Shown: in pieces, positions 15,590 to 24,290 of the stretch | How positions within the stretch are numbered: the stretch's first letter is position 1 | Layout of the letters: every line of letters starts with the position of its first letter | From: JARRQB01 sp965368585 | GTDB lineage: Bacteria > Pseudomonadota > Gammaproteobacteria > Chromatiales > Chromatiaceae | Length of the DNA stretch: 25,150 bases | Reading direction: 5' to 3' | Assembly: GCA_965368585.1 (NCBI GenBank) | Contig: CBDUNM010000060.1 | Coordinates: forward strand, 1 to 25,150 | The notes under the pieces: model-generated | The model's input: only the letters and a program-made list of their open reading frames with translations | Databases searched by the model: none | Told to the model about the DNA's origin: nothing | Program-made: the position numbers and the translations under genes

Positions 15590-16450
15590 ATGGTAAAGCC
15601 ACTTGACATGAGCCCGCCGCGTTCGGCCTGGGGCCTGCTTGAGTGGTTACTGGCGTGCGCGTTCATTTTGTCCTTGAACGGGTGCGTGACTCCGCCGCAA
15701 CAGACCGAACCGATTCAACGTGAAGCGCCGCCGCAGCCCGAGGTTACCCAACAAGCACCGCCCTGCCCCGACATATCTGTCCGTGAACTCGAAAAAGGGG
15801 CGATCGAGTTGCTCGATCTCGGCGAATCCGAACGTGGCCGAACATTGCTGGACTGTGCGCTCGATACGAATCCACTCTCGTACACAGCCAAGGTCCTGGT
15901 CGAGCAGCTCGATGCGGACCCAGTCGAGTATCTCGGCCGGCGTCATTATCGATATACCGTCCAAGCAGGCGAGACGCTTTCAATCATTGCGCAGGCGCGG
16001 TTGGGTACCAGCCTGAAGTTCGTCATTCTGGCCCGTTACAACGGGATTGAGGTTCCCCGGAATCTGGTAGCCGGTCAGACCATCAAGATCCCGGGCGATG
16101 CGCCCACGGGCGAGGAGCTTGCGCCATCACCTCAACCTGCCGAGGTTTCATCCACCGAACCCGCGGCCGGTGAACTTCAGGCCCAAGCACTGGCCTTGGA
16201 AGAGAATGGAAATCTGGAACAGGCGTTTCAGCTCATAAAAACAGCCAAAGCCACGGACGCGTCACTAGAAAATGTCGAGGTGGACTATACGCGGATCAAG
16301 AACGCATTCATCGGCGACCTGGAGAATAAGGCCTATAACCTCGAGCTATCCGGAGAAACCGAGCAGGCAATCGAAACCTGGCAAAAGGTGCTGGAAGTGG
16401 ACCCGTCCAACATTTCGGCGCAGCTGTCGATCAATCGGCTCTCTCAATGA
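15590..16450 (+). CDS. LysM-domain lipoprotein with C-terminal TPR-like repeats
   Basis: 286 residues from the ATG at 15590, chosen because GGAGG lies 6 bases upstream. The ATG at 15515 in the same frame has no ribosome site. The N-terminus is a lipoprotein signal (LLACAFILSLNGC, lipid-modified Cys 32), followed by a proline/glutamine-rich linker. A LysM domain spans about residues 120-168 (YTVQAGETLSIIAQARLG to GQTIKIP) and would bind peptidoglycan or another GlcNAc polymer. After a second linker, about residues 206-286 form TPR-like helical hairpins (AQALALEENGNLEQAFQLI; NLELSGETEQAIETWQKVL). The protein should be periplasmic and membrane-anchored. It converges with the TPR lipoprotein to its right. 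Its role is unproved; scaffolding at the cell wall is a reasonable guess. Confidence 0.82.
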   Translation: MVKPLDMSPPRSAWGLLEWLLACAFILSLNGCVTPPQQTEPIQREAPPQPEVTQQAPPCPDISVRELEKGAIELLDLGESERGRTLLDCALDTNPLSYTAKVLVEQLDADPVEYLGRRHYRYTVQAGETLSIIAQARLGTSLKFVILARYNGIEVPRNLVAGQTIKIPGDAPTGEELAPSPQPAEVSSTEPAAGELQAQALALEENGNLEQAFQLIKTAKATDASLENVEVDYTRIKNAFIGDLENKAYNLELSGETEQAIETWQKVLEVDPSNISAQLSINRLSQ

Positions 16451-16491
16451 CGGGCACGATGCGCGCGGCGCGGCGCACTACGGCATGCAGG

Positions 16492-17403
16492 TCAATTGCC
16501 CTGCAGCTCCTTCGCACTCGAGTGATAAAAGCGCGCTTTATGATGTCCCGGAACATAACGCAGCGCTTGTTCGAACTCGTTCACGGCCTGGTCGTAACGC
16601 GCTGAGCGAAACGCCAGTACACCCAGCTCGTAGTGCCGGTCTGCCAGTACACGACGGGTTTCCTTGATGTACTTTTCCAGCCGCTGATCGGGTTCTTCAC
16701 CGACGTTCCGCGCTTGTTGAAAGGATTCTAAAGCTGCTTCGTACTCCTTGCGTGACAGATGCAGCACGCCCTGGTTGAAGCTGTTGCTTTGGTCGGCGCT
16801 CGTCGCCCTGACTAATCGATCGGGATTCTCGGTTGACGGCAACGGTCGCGCTCTGAGCGGCGCTTCGGACACCGCTTCGTTGCCGGCCGCGTCGCTCGCC
16901 GATCGGGTACCGGGCGCCGTATAGACATCGACCTCGCTCTCGACAACATCCGAAACCCGCGGCGTCAAAGCCAGAGCGGCATAGGCACGGCGACCTTCGA
17001 GGTCTTTCAATCGTTTGATCACCGCCGAATCGTCCGGCCGCAGAGCAAGCGATTTCAACAATGCCAACTGGGCCGACGCGTAGTCGGATTTCTTTTCCGC
17101 CGCGTCCGCCGCTTGACGGTATTCGCGCACCCGCTTGCTGATTGCCTCATCGAGACGCGCGATCACGGCCAGCACGGCCGCCTTGTCCGGTACCACCGCG
17201 AGGATCAATTGCCATTCCCGGCGCGCCTCGTTCAACGCACCGTTTGCTTCGTGCGAACGCGCCAGCCGTTCGTGATTGGTTATGAATTCGAGCTTGATCT
17301 TGCGCAGCGCCAGGGTTTCGGAATACTTCGACGGAACCGAGTTGCAGCCCGCCAGAACTAGCGCCAGGACACCCAGCAGCGGGACCAACCTGCGGCCTCT
17401 CAT
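16492..17403 (-). CDS. TPR-repeat lipoprotein
   Basis: 303 residues with a clear lipoprotein signal: basic start MRGRR, hydrophobic core and lipobox LAGC, with Cys 20 as the acylation site. The mature part has helical repeats near residues 45-130 (EARREWQLILAVVPD; ASAQLALLKSLALRPDD), a variable proline/serine-containing middle, and two C-terminal TPR units (GVLHLSRKEYEAALESFQQA; LGVLAFRSARYDQAVNEF). TPR lipoproteins serve as envelope scaffolds. The ATG overlaps the stop of the upstream deacetylase gene by ATGA, so translation is coupled and the products probably work together. No catalytic motif is present. Confidence 0.82.
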   Translation of the reverse strand: MRGRRLVPLLGVLALVLAGCNSVPSKYSETLALRKIKLEFITNHERLARSHEANGALNEARREWQLILAVVPDKAAVLAVIARLDEAISKRVREYRQAADAAEKKSDYASAQLALLKSLALRPDDSAVIKRLKDLEGRRAYAALALTPRVSDVVESEVDVYTAPGTRSASDAAGNEAVSEAPLRARPLPSTENPDRLVRATSADQSNSFNQGVLHLSRKEYEAALESFQQARNVGEEPDQRLEKYIKETRRVLADRHYELGVLAFRSARYDQAVNEFEQALRYVPGHHKARFYHSSAKELQGN

Positions 17404-18404
17404 CGCAGAGTTCGGGCTTCGAATGTCTGCAGCGCCTGCGCGAACTCCGTCATGCCATCCGCTTCGTAGATCATCGTTCTGCGTAACCCGTAAGGAAACG
17501 CGAAAAAGGGATTCGAACCGCGGTGCACGGTCGCTCCGAGTTCGTACCCGTGCCGCTTCAACTCATCCACGACCAGCCGGTTCACCGCACCGAAGGGATA
17601 GGCATAACCGAATACTTTACCGGACATACGTTTTTCCAAGACCCGATCGGGCCGTTGGACCTCATCGGCCAGGCGCGCTTTGTAGTGTGCCAGCGGCTCT
17701 GAGGGTGATCTGACGGTCAGATCATCGTGCGTCTTTGAATGCGCCTGGAACGAGATCAGTCCTGACTGCTCCATTTCTTTCATTTGCCGCCAAGTCAGAC
17801 CGCCGTTACCGATGTAATCCGTATAAATAAATACGGTGGCCGGAAATTTGTACTTCGCCAGAACGGGAAAAGCAACCTTGTAGACGGACTGGTAGCCGTC
17901 GTCGATTGTGAGCGCCACGGATTTTTTCGGCAGCGCTTTTTCCGCCCGCAGAAAGGCGGCCACGTCGTGCAAGGACACTGGCCGATATCCATGGCGCTCT
18001 AAGAACTGCATTTGCCGTTCAAACTGCGCCCGCGAAACCGAAAGACGCCCTTTCCCGTCGCCAAAACGGTGATAGGAGAGAATCGGAACCACCTGGTACC
18101 CATCGCCGAACACGCCGATTCGGTTGGAATCGGACCTGGGAATGACGACCTCCTTGCCGGCTCGAATCCGATCGCCATTGTTGGCATCTTCAATACGCCA
18201 CGCCTGCGCCGCGCCGCCGAGGTACTGCTCGGCGAGGCTTGCGTAGGTTTCTCCTTGACCCGCGACCACCACGATAAAATCGTTACTTCGTCCTAAAACT
18301 TGTGTATCGGTGATGATGGGCGCGCCACAAGCCACGAGTAACCCGCAAAACGCTGCCATCAATATCGGTCTTGCGATCATCTGGTCAAACATCCACATAT
18401 CCAT
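17400..18404 (-). CDS. LysM / polysaccharide deacetylase (NodB-type) lipoprotein
   Basis: 334 residues from the ATG at 18404; a TTG at 18416 also opens the frame. The signal ends in LVAC (Cys 26). A LysM-like domain covers about residues 43-89, ending in GKEVVIP. The NodB fold follows: PILSYHRFG near 107, catalytic motif TIDDGY with D168 and D169, the metal-binding H222xxxH226 (HSKTH), and FGYAYPFGAVN as motif 3. The layout resembles IcaB/PgaB-type enzymes that remove acetyl groups from poly-N-acetylglucosamine or related polymers outside the inner membrane. Catalytic residues are intact. It is the first gene of a two-gene operon with the TPR lipoprotein and is divergent from the kinase gene. 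Confidence 0.87.
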   Translation of the reverse strand: MDMWMFDQMIARPILMAAFCGLLVACGAPIITDTQVLGRSNDFIVVVAGQGETYASLAEQYLGGAAQAWRIEDANNGDRIRAGKEVVIPRSDSNRIGVFGDGYQVVPILSYHRFGDGKGRLSVSRAQFERQMQFLERHGYRPVSLHDVAAFLRAEKALPKKSVALTIDDGYQSVYKVAFPVLAKYKFPATVFIYTDYIGNGGLTWRQMKEMEQSGLISFQAHSKTHDDLTVRSPSEPLAHYKARLADEVQRPDRVLEKRMSGKVFGYAYPFGAVNRLVVDELKRHGYELGATVHRGSNPFFAFPYGLRRTMIYEADGMTEFAQALQTFEARTLR

Positions 18405-18744
18405 GCCATTCGTCAATTTTATGTCTTTGATAGCCTTGATTAAATGAGACAGGTGCTCGCTGATTATAATGAGACAGGTGCTCGCTACTGTGCGTACCGT
18501 GCCCTATATTTGCCGATCTAGTCGCGAAAATCGCGCTACTTGCCTGTAAACTGTGTAAATTCTTATGTCCGCTTCGCCCGATTATACAATCGCCACGAAA
18601 TCACGCTGATTTGACGACGCTGGGCAGTTGCTGGAGTAGAATAAAAATTCACGTTTTTCACGCAAACGAATACCGGTAAAACTTGCCGTACGCCAGTTAC
18701 TGTAATTCTCGACTCGCGCAATGCGACCTCGAGGTGATCGTACC
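18405..18744. other. Divergent regulatory region between deacetylase and kinase genes
   Basis: About 340 bp upstream of both genes. It holds the 19-bp direct repeats described separately and a TATAAT at 18465-18470 (its overlap with ATTATA gives a -10-like box on either strand). TTGACG at 18611-18616 has a TAGAAT at 18637-18642, but the 20-bp spacing is poor. No small gene is convincing here. Confidence 0.4.
18443..18486. repeat. Two 19-bp direct repeats, 25-bp period
   Basis: AATGAGACAGGTGCTCGCT occurs at 18443-18461 and again, identically, at 18468-18486. The pair overlaps a TATAAT box, so a regulator binding here could block or activate the divergent promoters. Subterminal repeats of a lost insertion sequence are the other possibility. 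Confidence 0.6.
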
Positions 18745-21700
18745 GTGGCTAATTTGGCGTTAGGAAAACTGACCAACCCAAACCTTGCAATGGATCGATC
18801 AAAGGACAAGACTATCATCCGCACGCCCCAACGCGGGAACGGCGGATCCGGTGAAGGGAATGCCCTGCCTAACGGGTATGTTCTGCAGGGTCGATACGTC
18901 ATTGAAGCTCAGTTGGGATCCGGCGGATTCGGAATAACCTATCTGGCGAAACACCGCTATTTGGAAGACCTTTGGGTCGCTATCAAAGAGTACTTGCCGG
19001 AAGGCGCGGCAATTCGCGATTCGACTTCCCGCGTCCACGCCATCTCGGAGCAACATAATAAGATCTACGCTTGGGGCCTGCATCGCTTTCTGGACGAAGC
19101 ACGCCTGTTGCGCCAGTTCAAGCATCCCAACATCGTGTCCGTCGAAGACTTCTTCGAGGCCAACAATACTGCCTACCTGGTCATGAACTACGTGAGGGGC
19201 CGCAGCATACAGGCTGATTTGGACGCCGGTAGAAAATTTGACGAGGCACAGCTCCGGCGTATCGTCTATCCGCTGTTGAAGGCGCTCAATTTGATTCATC
19301 GCGATGGTTTGTACCATCGGGATATCAGCCCCGACAACATCCTCCTGCGTGAACAGGACGATTCTCCAGTGTTGATCGATTTCGGCTCCGCACGCTACGA
19401 AATGCGCATGCATGGCCCTGAGCAAACCGGCGCCGATCGGGCCCACACGCCAACGACTATTTTCAAGCAGGGCTACAGCCCTATCGAGCAGTACGAAGGC
19501 ACGACCCAAGGCCCGTACACGGATGTGTATGCGCTTGGCGCCACTTTGTATCGCATCGCGCTTGGCGCTCGGCCGGTCGACGCGTTGAAACGATCGGGGG
19601 AAATTCGCCTCACCAAGACCGACCCGCTGATTCCGGCGAGCGAGAAGGGTAAGGATCAGTATTCGGCCGAATTCTTGCGTGCTATCGACGCCGCCATGCA
19701 ACTGGAGCCCGCTAACCGGCCACAGACCACTGACGCTTGGCTGCAAATTCTGGGCCCACCCGAAGCTGCCGAGGAGACACAGCCGCCATCCGGCACAACT
19801 GCGCAGCGACAACCGCCTTGGCGCATACTGCTGATCGCAGGCGCAATTACCGCCGCCATCGGCGCGGGTGGGTATCTGTGGTACGACACGCGACAGATCG
19901 CACAAGTCGTCCCCACCGATGTCCCAACGCTGCTCTCACACGCCGGCGCAGAACTTGAGAAAGCGCCGTTTGACGCAAAGAATCAAGAGGCGGCGCGACT
20001 GTATTTTTTACGAATACTCAATCAGGACCCCGAAAATACACGCGCACTGGCAGGCTATAGTGCGGCCAATATTCTCAAACAGTTCAACGACGTTTTGGCG
20101 AAAGAGGACCGGCGCAATGCGGTGGTTTTGCTGGACAAGGCCGAGAGCGAACTCAAGCGCGCCGGCATCAAACGCAAGATCCTTGAACCTGGATGGCAAC
20201 GCGTCGAAGTGCTCAACAAGCTGACTGCGATTCGCGAGTTGATTCCGCGCGCTCCCCTGGCGGTGGAGAATTGGTCCGCTTTCAAACAGTTGCTCAAAGA
20301 TATCGAGGGGTTACCCGGTGGCGCGCCGCTGGCCGAATCCGGCAGGCAAGGCCTGCAGAGGCTCAGGCTCACACTTAAACTTATCAACGAGCAACAGTTC
20401 GCAAAGGCCCGTGAGCAGTTGTCCGGAGCCGAACGGCTACTGTCGCCATTGGGGGTGGGTAACCTCCCGGTCGCACAGTCTCAGATCGACGCAGCCGAAG
20501 CAAAGTTCCAAGCCGAACGTATTGCCAAAATCACCTCGCTGTTGCAAACCGCCGAAGCCTATCTGCAGGAAAAGCCGCTCACCCTGGACGGCTTGACCCG
20601 AGCAGCGAAGACCTACAACGAAATCCTGAGACTGGACGACGGACAATCGAAAGCTCTGGCGGGCCGCGCGTTATCGCAGAAGCTCCTCAACGCGTACGAC
20701 GCGATCAAAAACAACGATTTCGAATCGGCGCAGCAATCCTTGGATTCGGGGCGAAAGATAGCCACCAGTGCGGGCATTGCCTCCGGCGCGGTGAATCAGG
20801 CCGGCTTACACCTCGCAAAAACTCAACATGCCTGGACGATCGACAGGCAACGAACTGCGACCAGAAAGCTGCTTTCGGAAGCTGTCGCACGCCTTGCACA
20901 AACTCCATTGGACCCAGTCGCGATCGAACAGGCCCAGTCGCTGTATAAAGAAGCGCGGAGCCTGAGCGCGGACGAAGTCGAGTTGGGGGCCGAGAAAGCC
21001 GCAGCAAGCAAGGGCGTAGCGCTCACCGACGCATTGGCCGAGATCGGCAGATCACTCGCCGACCGTGCGTTCGGGCAAGCCCGCCAGCATTTGAACGCAC
21101 CACAGATACGCGAGTTGTCCGATGCCGTCGGACTCGGGCCGCCGCTGACGATAACGGCCGACAGACGAATCGCCGACGAGGAAATCGCGTGGAACGATCG
21201 ACAAGCTAAGCAAATACTGCAGAACCGCGACCTTGTGCAGGAAGCAAATCTGGCTGCGGCACAGTCCCATCTGGAGCGAATTCTGGCCCTCCAACCGGAA
21301 CGGACAGCGACCCTGGCACTGGCCAATGCCATCGAGAAGTTACGTGCCGCGGCAGCGGAGCGCGGTAATCACGACTACGAAGCGGCATCCCGCTCGCTGG
21401 ACGAGGCTCAGACCTTGTTAAACACCGGCGGCGTCTCCGGCGATATTCTGGCAACAATCCACGCCTCGATCCAAACCGAGGCCGACGCGTGGCAGATGCA
21501 GCAGCGCGAGCAGGAAATCGCCGCTTCGCTCGGCCAGGCATTCGACGCCCTTACCCAGCAGCCGTTTTCAGTCGAGTCGTGGGCGACGTCGACGCGCCTG
21601 TTCGACGCCATCGCCGCGATCGAAGGGGGTCATGCGCGCGCCGTGTCGGGCAAACAGATATTGTCGGAATTACGGCAGGCACATGCCGCAATGAACAAAG

Positions 21701-23769
21701 CGTCATTCGGCGATGCGCTGCAGCGCGTAAATTACGCGGAACAGCTATTGAAGGATCTCGACGCCCGCAACTTCGACGCCGCACGCGCTGCGATCTCCAA
21801 AGCCCGAGAAAACTGGAACAACGAACGGCAGCAACGCATTACCGCCACGTTGAAATCGGCGCAAGCCGTTTTGCGTGACCAGGAATTCAATGAGGACACC
21901 TTAGCGCATGTCAAACGCGTTTTAGCTGAAGTCTCGACGCTCGAGAAAGACCAGCCACAGGCCCTGGCGGGCGTTGCCATGGTGTCGTCGCTTGAAGAAT
22001 TTCTTCAAGCCTTGGCGGCCAACGACTTCATGAAGGCCGAAGCCTATCTGTCCGACGCTGTTGAAAAAGCACGCGTGGCGGATTTCGATCCTGATTCACT
22101 GAACAAAGCAAAAGCGCGGCTATCCGGTTCCCGAGCCACTTGGCAGGTGGAACAAACCGAACAGAGTATCGCTGCACTGATAGCGAAAGCGAAAGCGCTG
22201 ATCAACGATGCCGCGCTCAACGAAAGAAATCTACAGCGTGCCGATGAAGCGTATCGCAAGGCTTTTAATCTGAACCAGTCGCTGGCTGGGATCGCCTCTC
22301 ATACCGAGCAAGTCACCGCGGGGATGGAAGCGATTCTCCTACTCAAAGCTTTCAAAGCCGAACTCGCGGACCGCCAATTCAAGGCCCTCAAGGTGACTTT
22401 GACCGAACTGCACGACAGGCTAAAGTCGGCAGATCTCGACCCGGCGATAGCCCAGCGGCTCACCTCCTCCGCGACCGACAGCGAGGTGGTCTGGCGGACC
22501 GCTCAGGCGAGCGATTTCATCCGTAGTGGCGTCTGGAATCGCGATCGTAACTTCGCACCCGCGGAGGGCCACTATGCGATTGTGCTCCGCATGCGCCCCG
22601 ATCAGCCCGGCGTGGAACCGGCGCTGAAAGGCATCGAAAACCTAAAGCAATTGCTTCGCGCGCAAGATCGACGCAACTACGAACAAGCCTTGATTTTACT
22701 CGATCAGGCCTTATCGAATTTCTCCGACGCGGATATTCCCACAGAAGTGTTCGACGAACTCGCCCGCCAATTACAGGACGAGCAACAACGCTGGGCGCGC
22801 TTGACACAGGAGCGCGATCTGATTTCCTGGACCGGGGCCGCAGTACGTGAATTGCGACGAACGCCTTTTTCGAAACAGGCCTGGGAACGCACCGAAGATT
22901 TTACCGAACGTATTCTCGCTGTCCGCAATGACGACGAACGCGGCCTGGCGGTGCAGCGCGCACTTGGTTTCATGCGCCAGGCCAAACAAGCCAAGGACGA
23001 GATGAAATTCGCGAACGCCAAGCGCAGCGTTGAACAGGCACAAGCCGAATTGGTCGGTATCGGGCTGCGACGACCGTTCCAAAACGCTCTGGCTATCATC
23101 GATTCGGAATCGCGAACCTATGTTTCGTCGCAGTTCGCTTCCGCGACGACGTTGCTAAGCCAGACCCAGGTCCTGGACGAAGCGCTGTACAACGCGAGAA
23201 CCGCGTTGGAAAAAATCCTTGAAGTGGACAACCAGGACCCGCTCGCGCTGAGCAGCATTGCCGTTCTCGACAACCTGATCGCGGCACGCGCTGCTTCCGC
23301 CGCGACCCGATATAACGAAGCGAACGAGGTGCTGAATCAAGCCAGAGCCACGCTGGTTTCCGCGCCCACGTCAGCCGACCCGCTGGCGTCGCTTAAAAAT
23401 ACGGAGATGCGCATCCGCCAATCCATCGCGGATCAGAGACCTGATCCCGGCGAAATCTACCCGATCATCAGTGTCGCGCTGCGCACCATCGCCGATGCGC
23501 CGTTGAAAGAAGAAAAACTCGATGCGGCCGAACGGCTTTTGCGGAACGTCCTGGGGCTGCAGGCGGACGAACGTACCGCATTGGTGGCGTTACAGGCCAT
23601 CGAACACCTGCGTACAACGCAGGTCACCCTGTCCAGCGGACGGGTAGACGACGCTAAAGCCGCACTTCAAAGAGCGCAAGAGCAGCTCGTGGGCATAGGT
23701 CTGGCCGCAACAACTCTGCAGTCAGCGTGGCAGCTGATCAACGGTAGCGCCGTGGAGGCGCCCGAGTAA
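18745..23769 (+). CDS. Giant membrane Ser/Thr protein kinase with about 12 periplasmic helical repeats
   Basis: 1,674 residues from the GTG at 18745, chosen for GAGGTGA 7 bases upstream; ATGs at 18721 and 18790 are alternatives. The kinase domain has the glycine loop LGSGGFG (57-63), VAIKEY with Lys 81, the catalytic loop HRDISPDN (191-198) and DFGSAR (212 on). The usual Lys two after the Asp is Ser. An activation segment (GYSPIEQYEG) is present. One hydrophobic helix follows at about 361-380, predicting a cytoplasmic kinase and a periplasmic tail. The tail of about 1,290 residues is about 12 degenerate units of roughly 107 residues, patterned 'LL..A...L...PL......A...Y..IL.L.....AL.G'. It faces a PP2C gene and resembles PpkA in context but lacks a von Willebrand domain. 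Confidence 0.88.
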   Translation: MANLALGKLTNPNLAMDRSKDKTIIRTPQRGNGGSGEGNALPNGYVLQGRYVIEAQLGSGGFGITYLAKHRYLEDLWVAIKEYLPEGAAIRDSTSRVHAISEQHNKIYAWGLHRFLDEARLLRQFKHPNIVSVEDFFEANNTAYLVMNYVRGRSIQADLDAGRKFDEAQLRRIVYPLLKALNLIHRDGLYHRDISPDNILLREQDDSPVLIDFGSARYEMRMHGPEQTGADRAHTPTTIFKQGYSPIEQYEGTTQGPYTDVYALGATLYRIALGARPVDALKRSGEIRLTKTDPLIPASEKGKDQYSAEFLRAIDAAMQLEPANRPQTTDAWLQILGPPEAAEETQPPSGTTAQRQPPWRILLIAGAITAAIGAGGYLWYDTRQIAQVVPTDVPTLLSHAGAELEKAPFDAKNQEAARLYFLRILNQDPENTRALAGYSAANILKQFNDVLAKEDRRNAVVLLDKAESELKRAGIKRKILEPGWQRVEVLNKLTAIRELIPRAPLAVENWSAFKQLLKDIEGLPGGAPLAESGRQGLQRLRLTLKLINEQQFAKAREQLSGAERLLSPLGVGNLPVAQSQIDAAEAKFQAERIAKITSLLQTAEAYLQEKPLTLDGLTRAAKTYNEILRLDDGQSKALAGRALSQKLLNAYDAIKNNDFESAQQSLDSGRKIATSAGIASGAVNQAGLHLAKTQHAWTIDRQRTATRKLLSEAVARLAQTPLDPVAIEQAQSLYKEARSLSADEVELGAEKAAASKGVALTDALAEIGRSLADRAFGQARQHLNAPQIRELSDAVGLGPPLTITADRRIADEEIAWNDRQAKQILQNRDLVQEANLAAAQSHLERILALQPERTATLALANAIEKLRAAAAERGNHDYEAASRSLDEAQTLLNTGGVSGDILATIHASIQTEADAWQMQQREQEIAASLGQAFDALTQQPFSVESWATSTRLFDAIAAIEGGHARAVSGKQILSELRQAHAAMNKASFGDALQRVNYAEQLLKDLDARNFDAARAAISKARENWNNERQQRITATLKSAQAVLRDQEFNEDTLAHVKRVLAEVSTLEKDQPQALAGVAMVSSLEEFLQALAANDFMKAEAYLSDAVEKARVADFDPDSLNKAKARLSGSRATWQVEQTEQSIAALIAKAKALINDAALNERNLQRADEAYRKAFNLNQSLAGIASHTEQVTAGMEAILLLKAFKAELADRQFKALKVTLTELHDRLKSADLDPAIAQRLTSSATDSEVVWRTAQASDFIRSGVWNRDRNFAPAEGHYAIVLRMRPDQPGVEPALKGIENLKQLLRAQDRRNYEQALILLDQALSNFSDADIPTEVFDELARQLQDEQQRWARLTQERDLISWTGAAVRELRRTPFSKQAWERTEDFTERILAVRNDDERGLAVQRALGFMRQAKQAKDEMKFANAKRSVEQAQAELVGIGLRRPFQNALAIIDSESRTYVSSQFASATTLLSQTQVLDEALYNARTALEKILEVDNQDPLALSSIAVLDNLIAARAASAATRYNEANEVLNQARATLVSAPTSADPLASLKNTEMRIRQSIADQRPDPGEIYPIISVALRTIADAPLKEEKLDAAERLLRNVLGLQADERTALVALQAIEHLRTTQVTLSSGRVDDAKAALQRAQEQLVGIGLAATTLQSAWQLINGSAVEAPE

Positions 23770-23775
23770 GGGCGC

Positions 23776-24288
23776 TCACCGGCGTCTGCGGATTCGCGAG
23801 CGGCGACCCTGAACGACCGACTCAAGCGGATAAATTCCGGGCGTTGATCCGGGGATCAACGTCGCGCCGACGGTCTTGGCGAAGAACTGCTCGGCGCCCG
23901 CATGTCCAATAATCGCGTACGCGTAGCCTTGTTCACGCATACTGTGTAAAGTCGAAAGCAGCAACAAAGTCCCCAACCCCTTGGAGCGAAAATCCTCGGC
24001 AACCCCGAAAGGACCGAAATAGTTTTTGGCCGTGACGTCGTGGCACGCGAAACCTAACAACCGGTCCTCCGCCAGCGCTATCTGGCAGCCGATGGGCGTG
24101 CGGGAAAAAGCGACATCACATTCACTCTTCCACCCTCTCGCCGTTTCACCGAAATGCTCGTCTACCCAATCGACCACGGCATCTTTTTCATAAGCCATCG
24201 CGCGCCGAACGCTTATCTTCTGTTGCGCAAGCCGCTGCCTGAGACGGGTGTCGTCGGGCAACGCGTAAAGTTTGACCAGCATATCCAT
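23776..24288 (-). CDS. GNAT-family N-acetyltransferase
   Basis: 170 residues. The acetyl-CoA-binding segment is visible as FGVAEDFRSKGLGTLLLLSTLHSM, with the RSKGLGT pyrophosphate loop, followed by YAYAIIGHAGAEQFFAKTVGA, where the AEQFF.K.VGA part is the usual GNAT motif B. It should transfer an acetyl group from CoA to an amine; the substrate is unknown and the C-terminus is arginine-rich. It starts 2 bases after the PP2C stop on the same strand, so they share a transcript. It ends 6 bases from the convergent kinase end. Confidence 0.82.
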   Translation of the reverse strand: MDMLVKLYALPDDTRLRQRLAQQKISVRRAMAYEKDAVVDWVDEHFGETARGWKSECDVAFSRTPIGCQIALAEDRLLGFACHDVTAKNYFGPFGVAEDFRSKGLGTLLLLSTLHSMREQGYAYAIIGHAGAEQFFAKTVGATLIPGSTPGIYPLESVVQGRRSRIRRRR

Positions 24289-24290
24289 GC

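Noticed and set aside
18799..19905. Long minus-strand frame (368 codons) inside the kinase gene
   Set aside because: Antisense shadow of the kinase domain, whose motifs are unmistakable on the plus strand.
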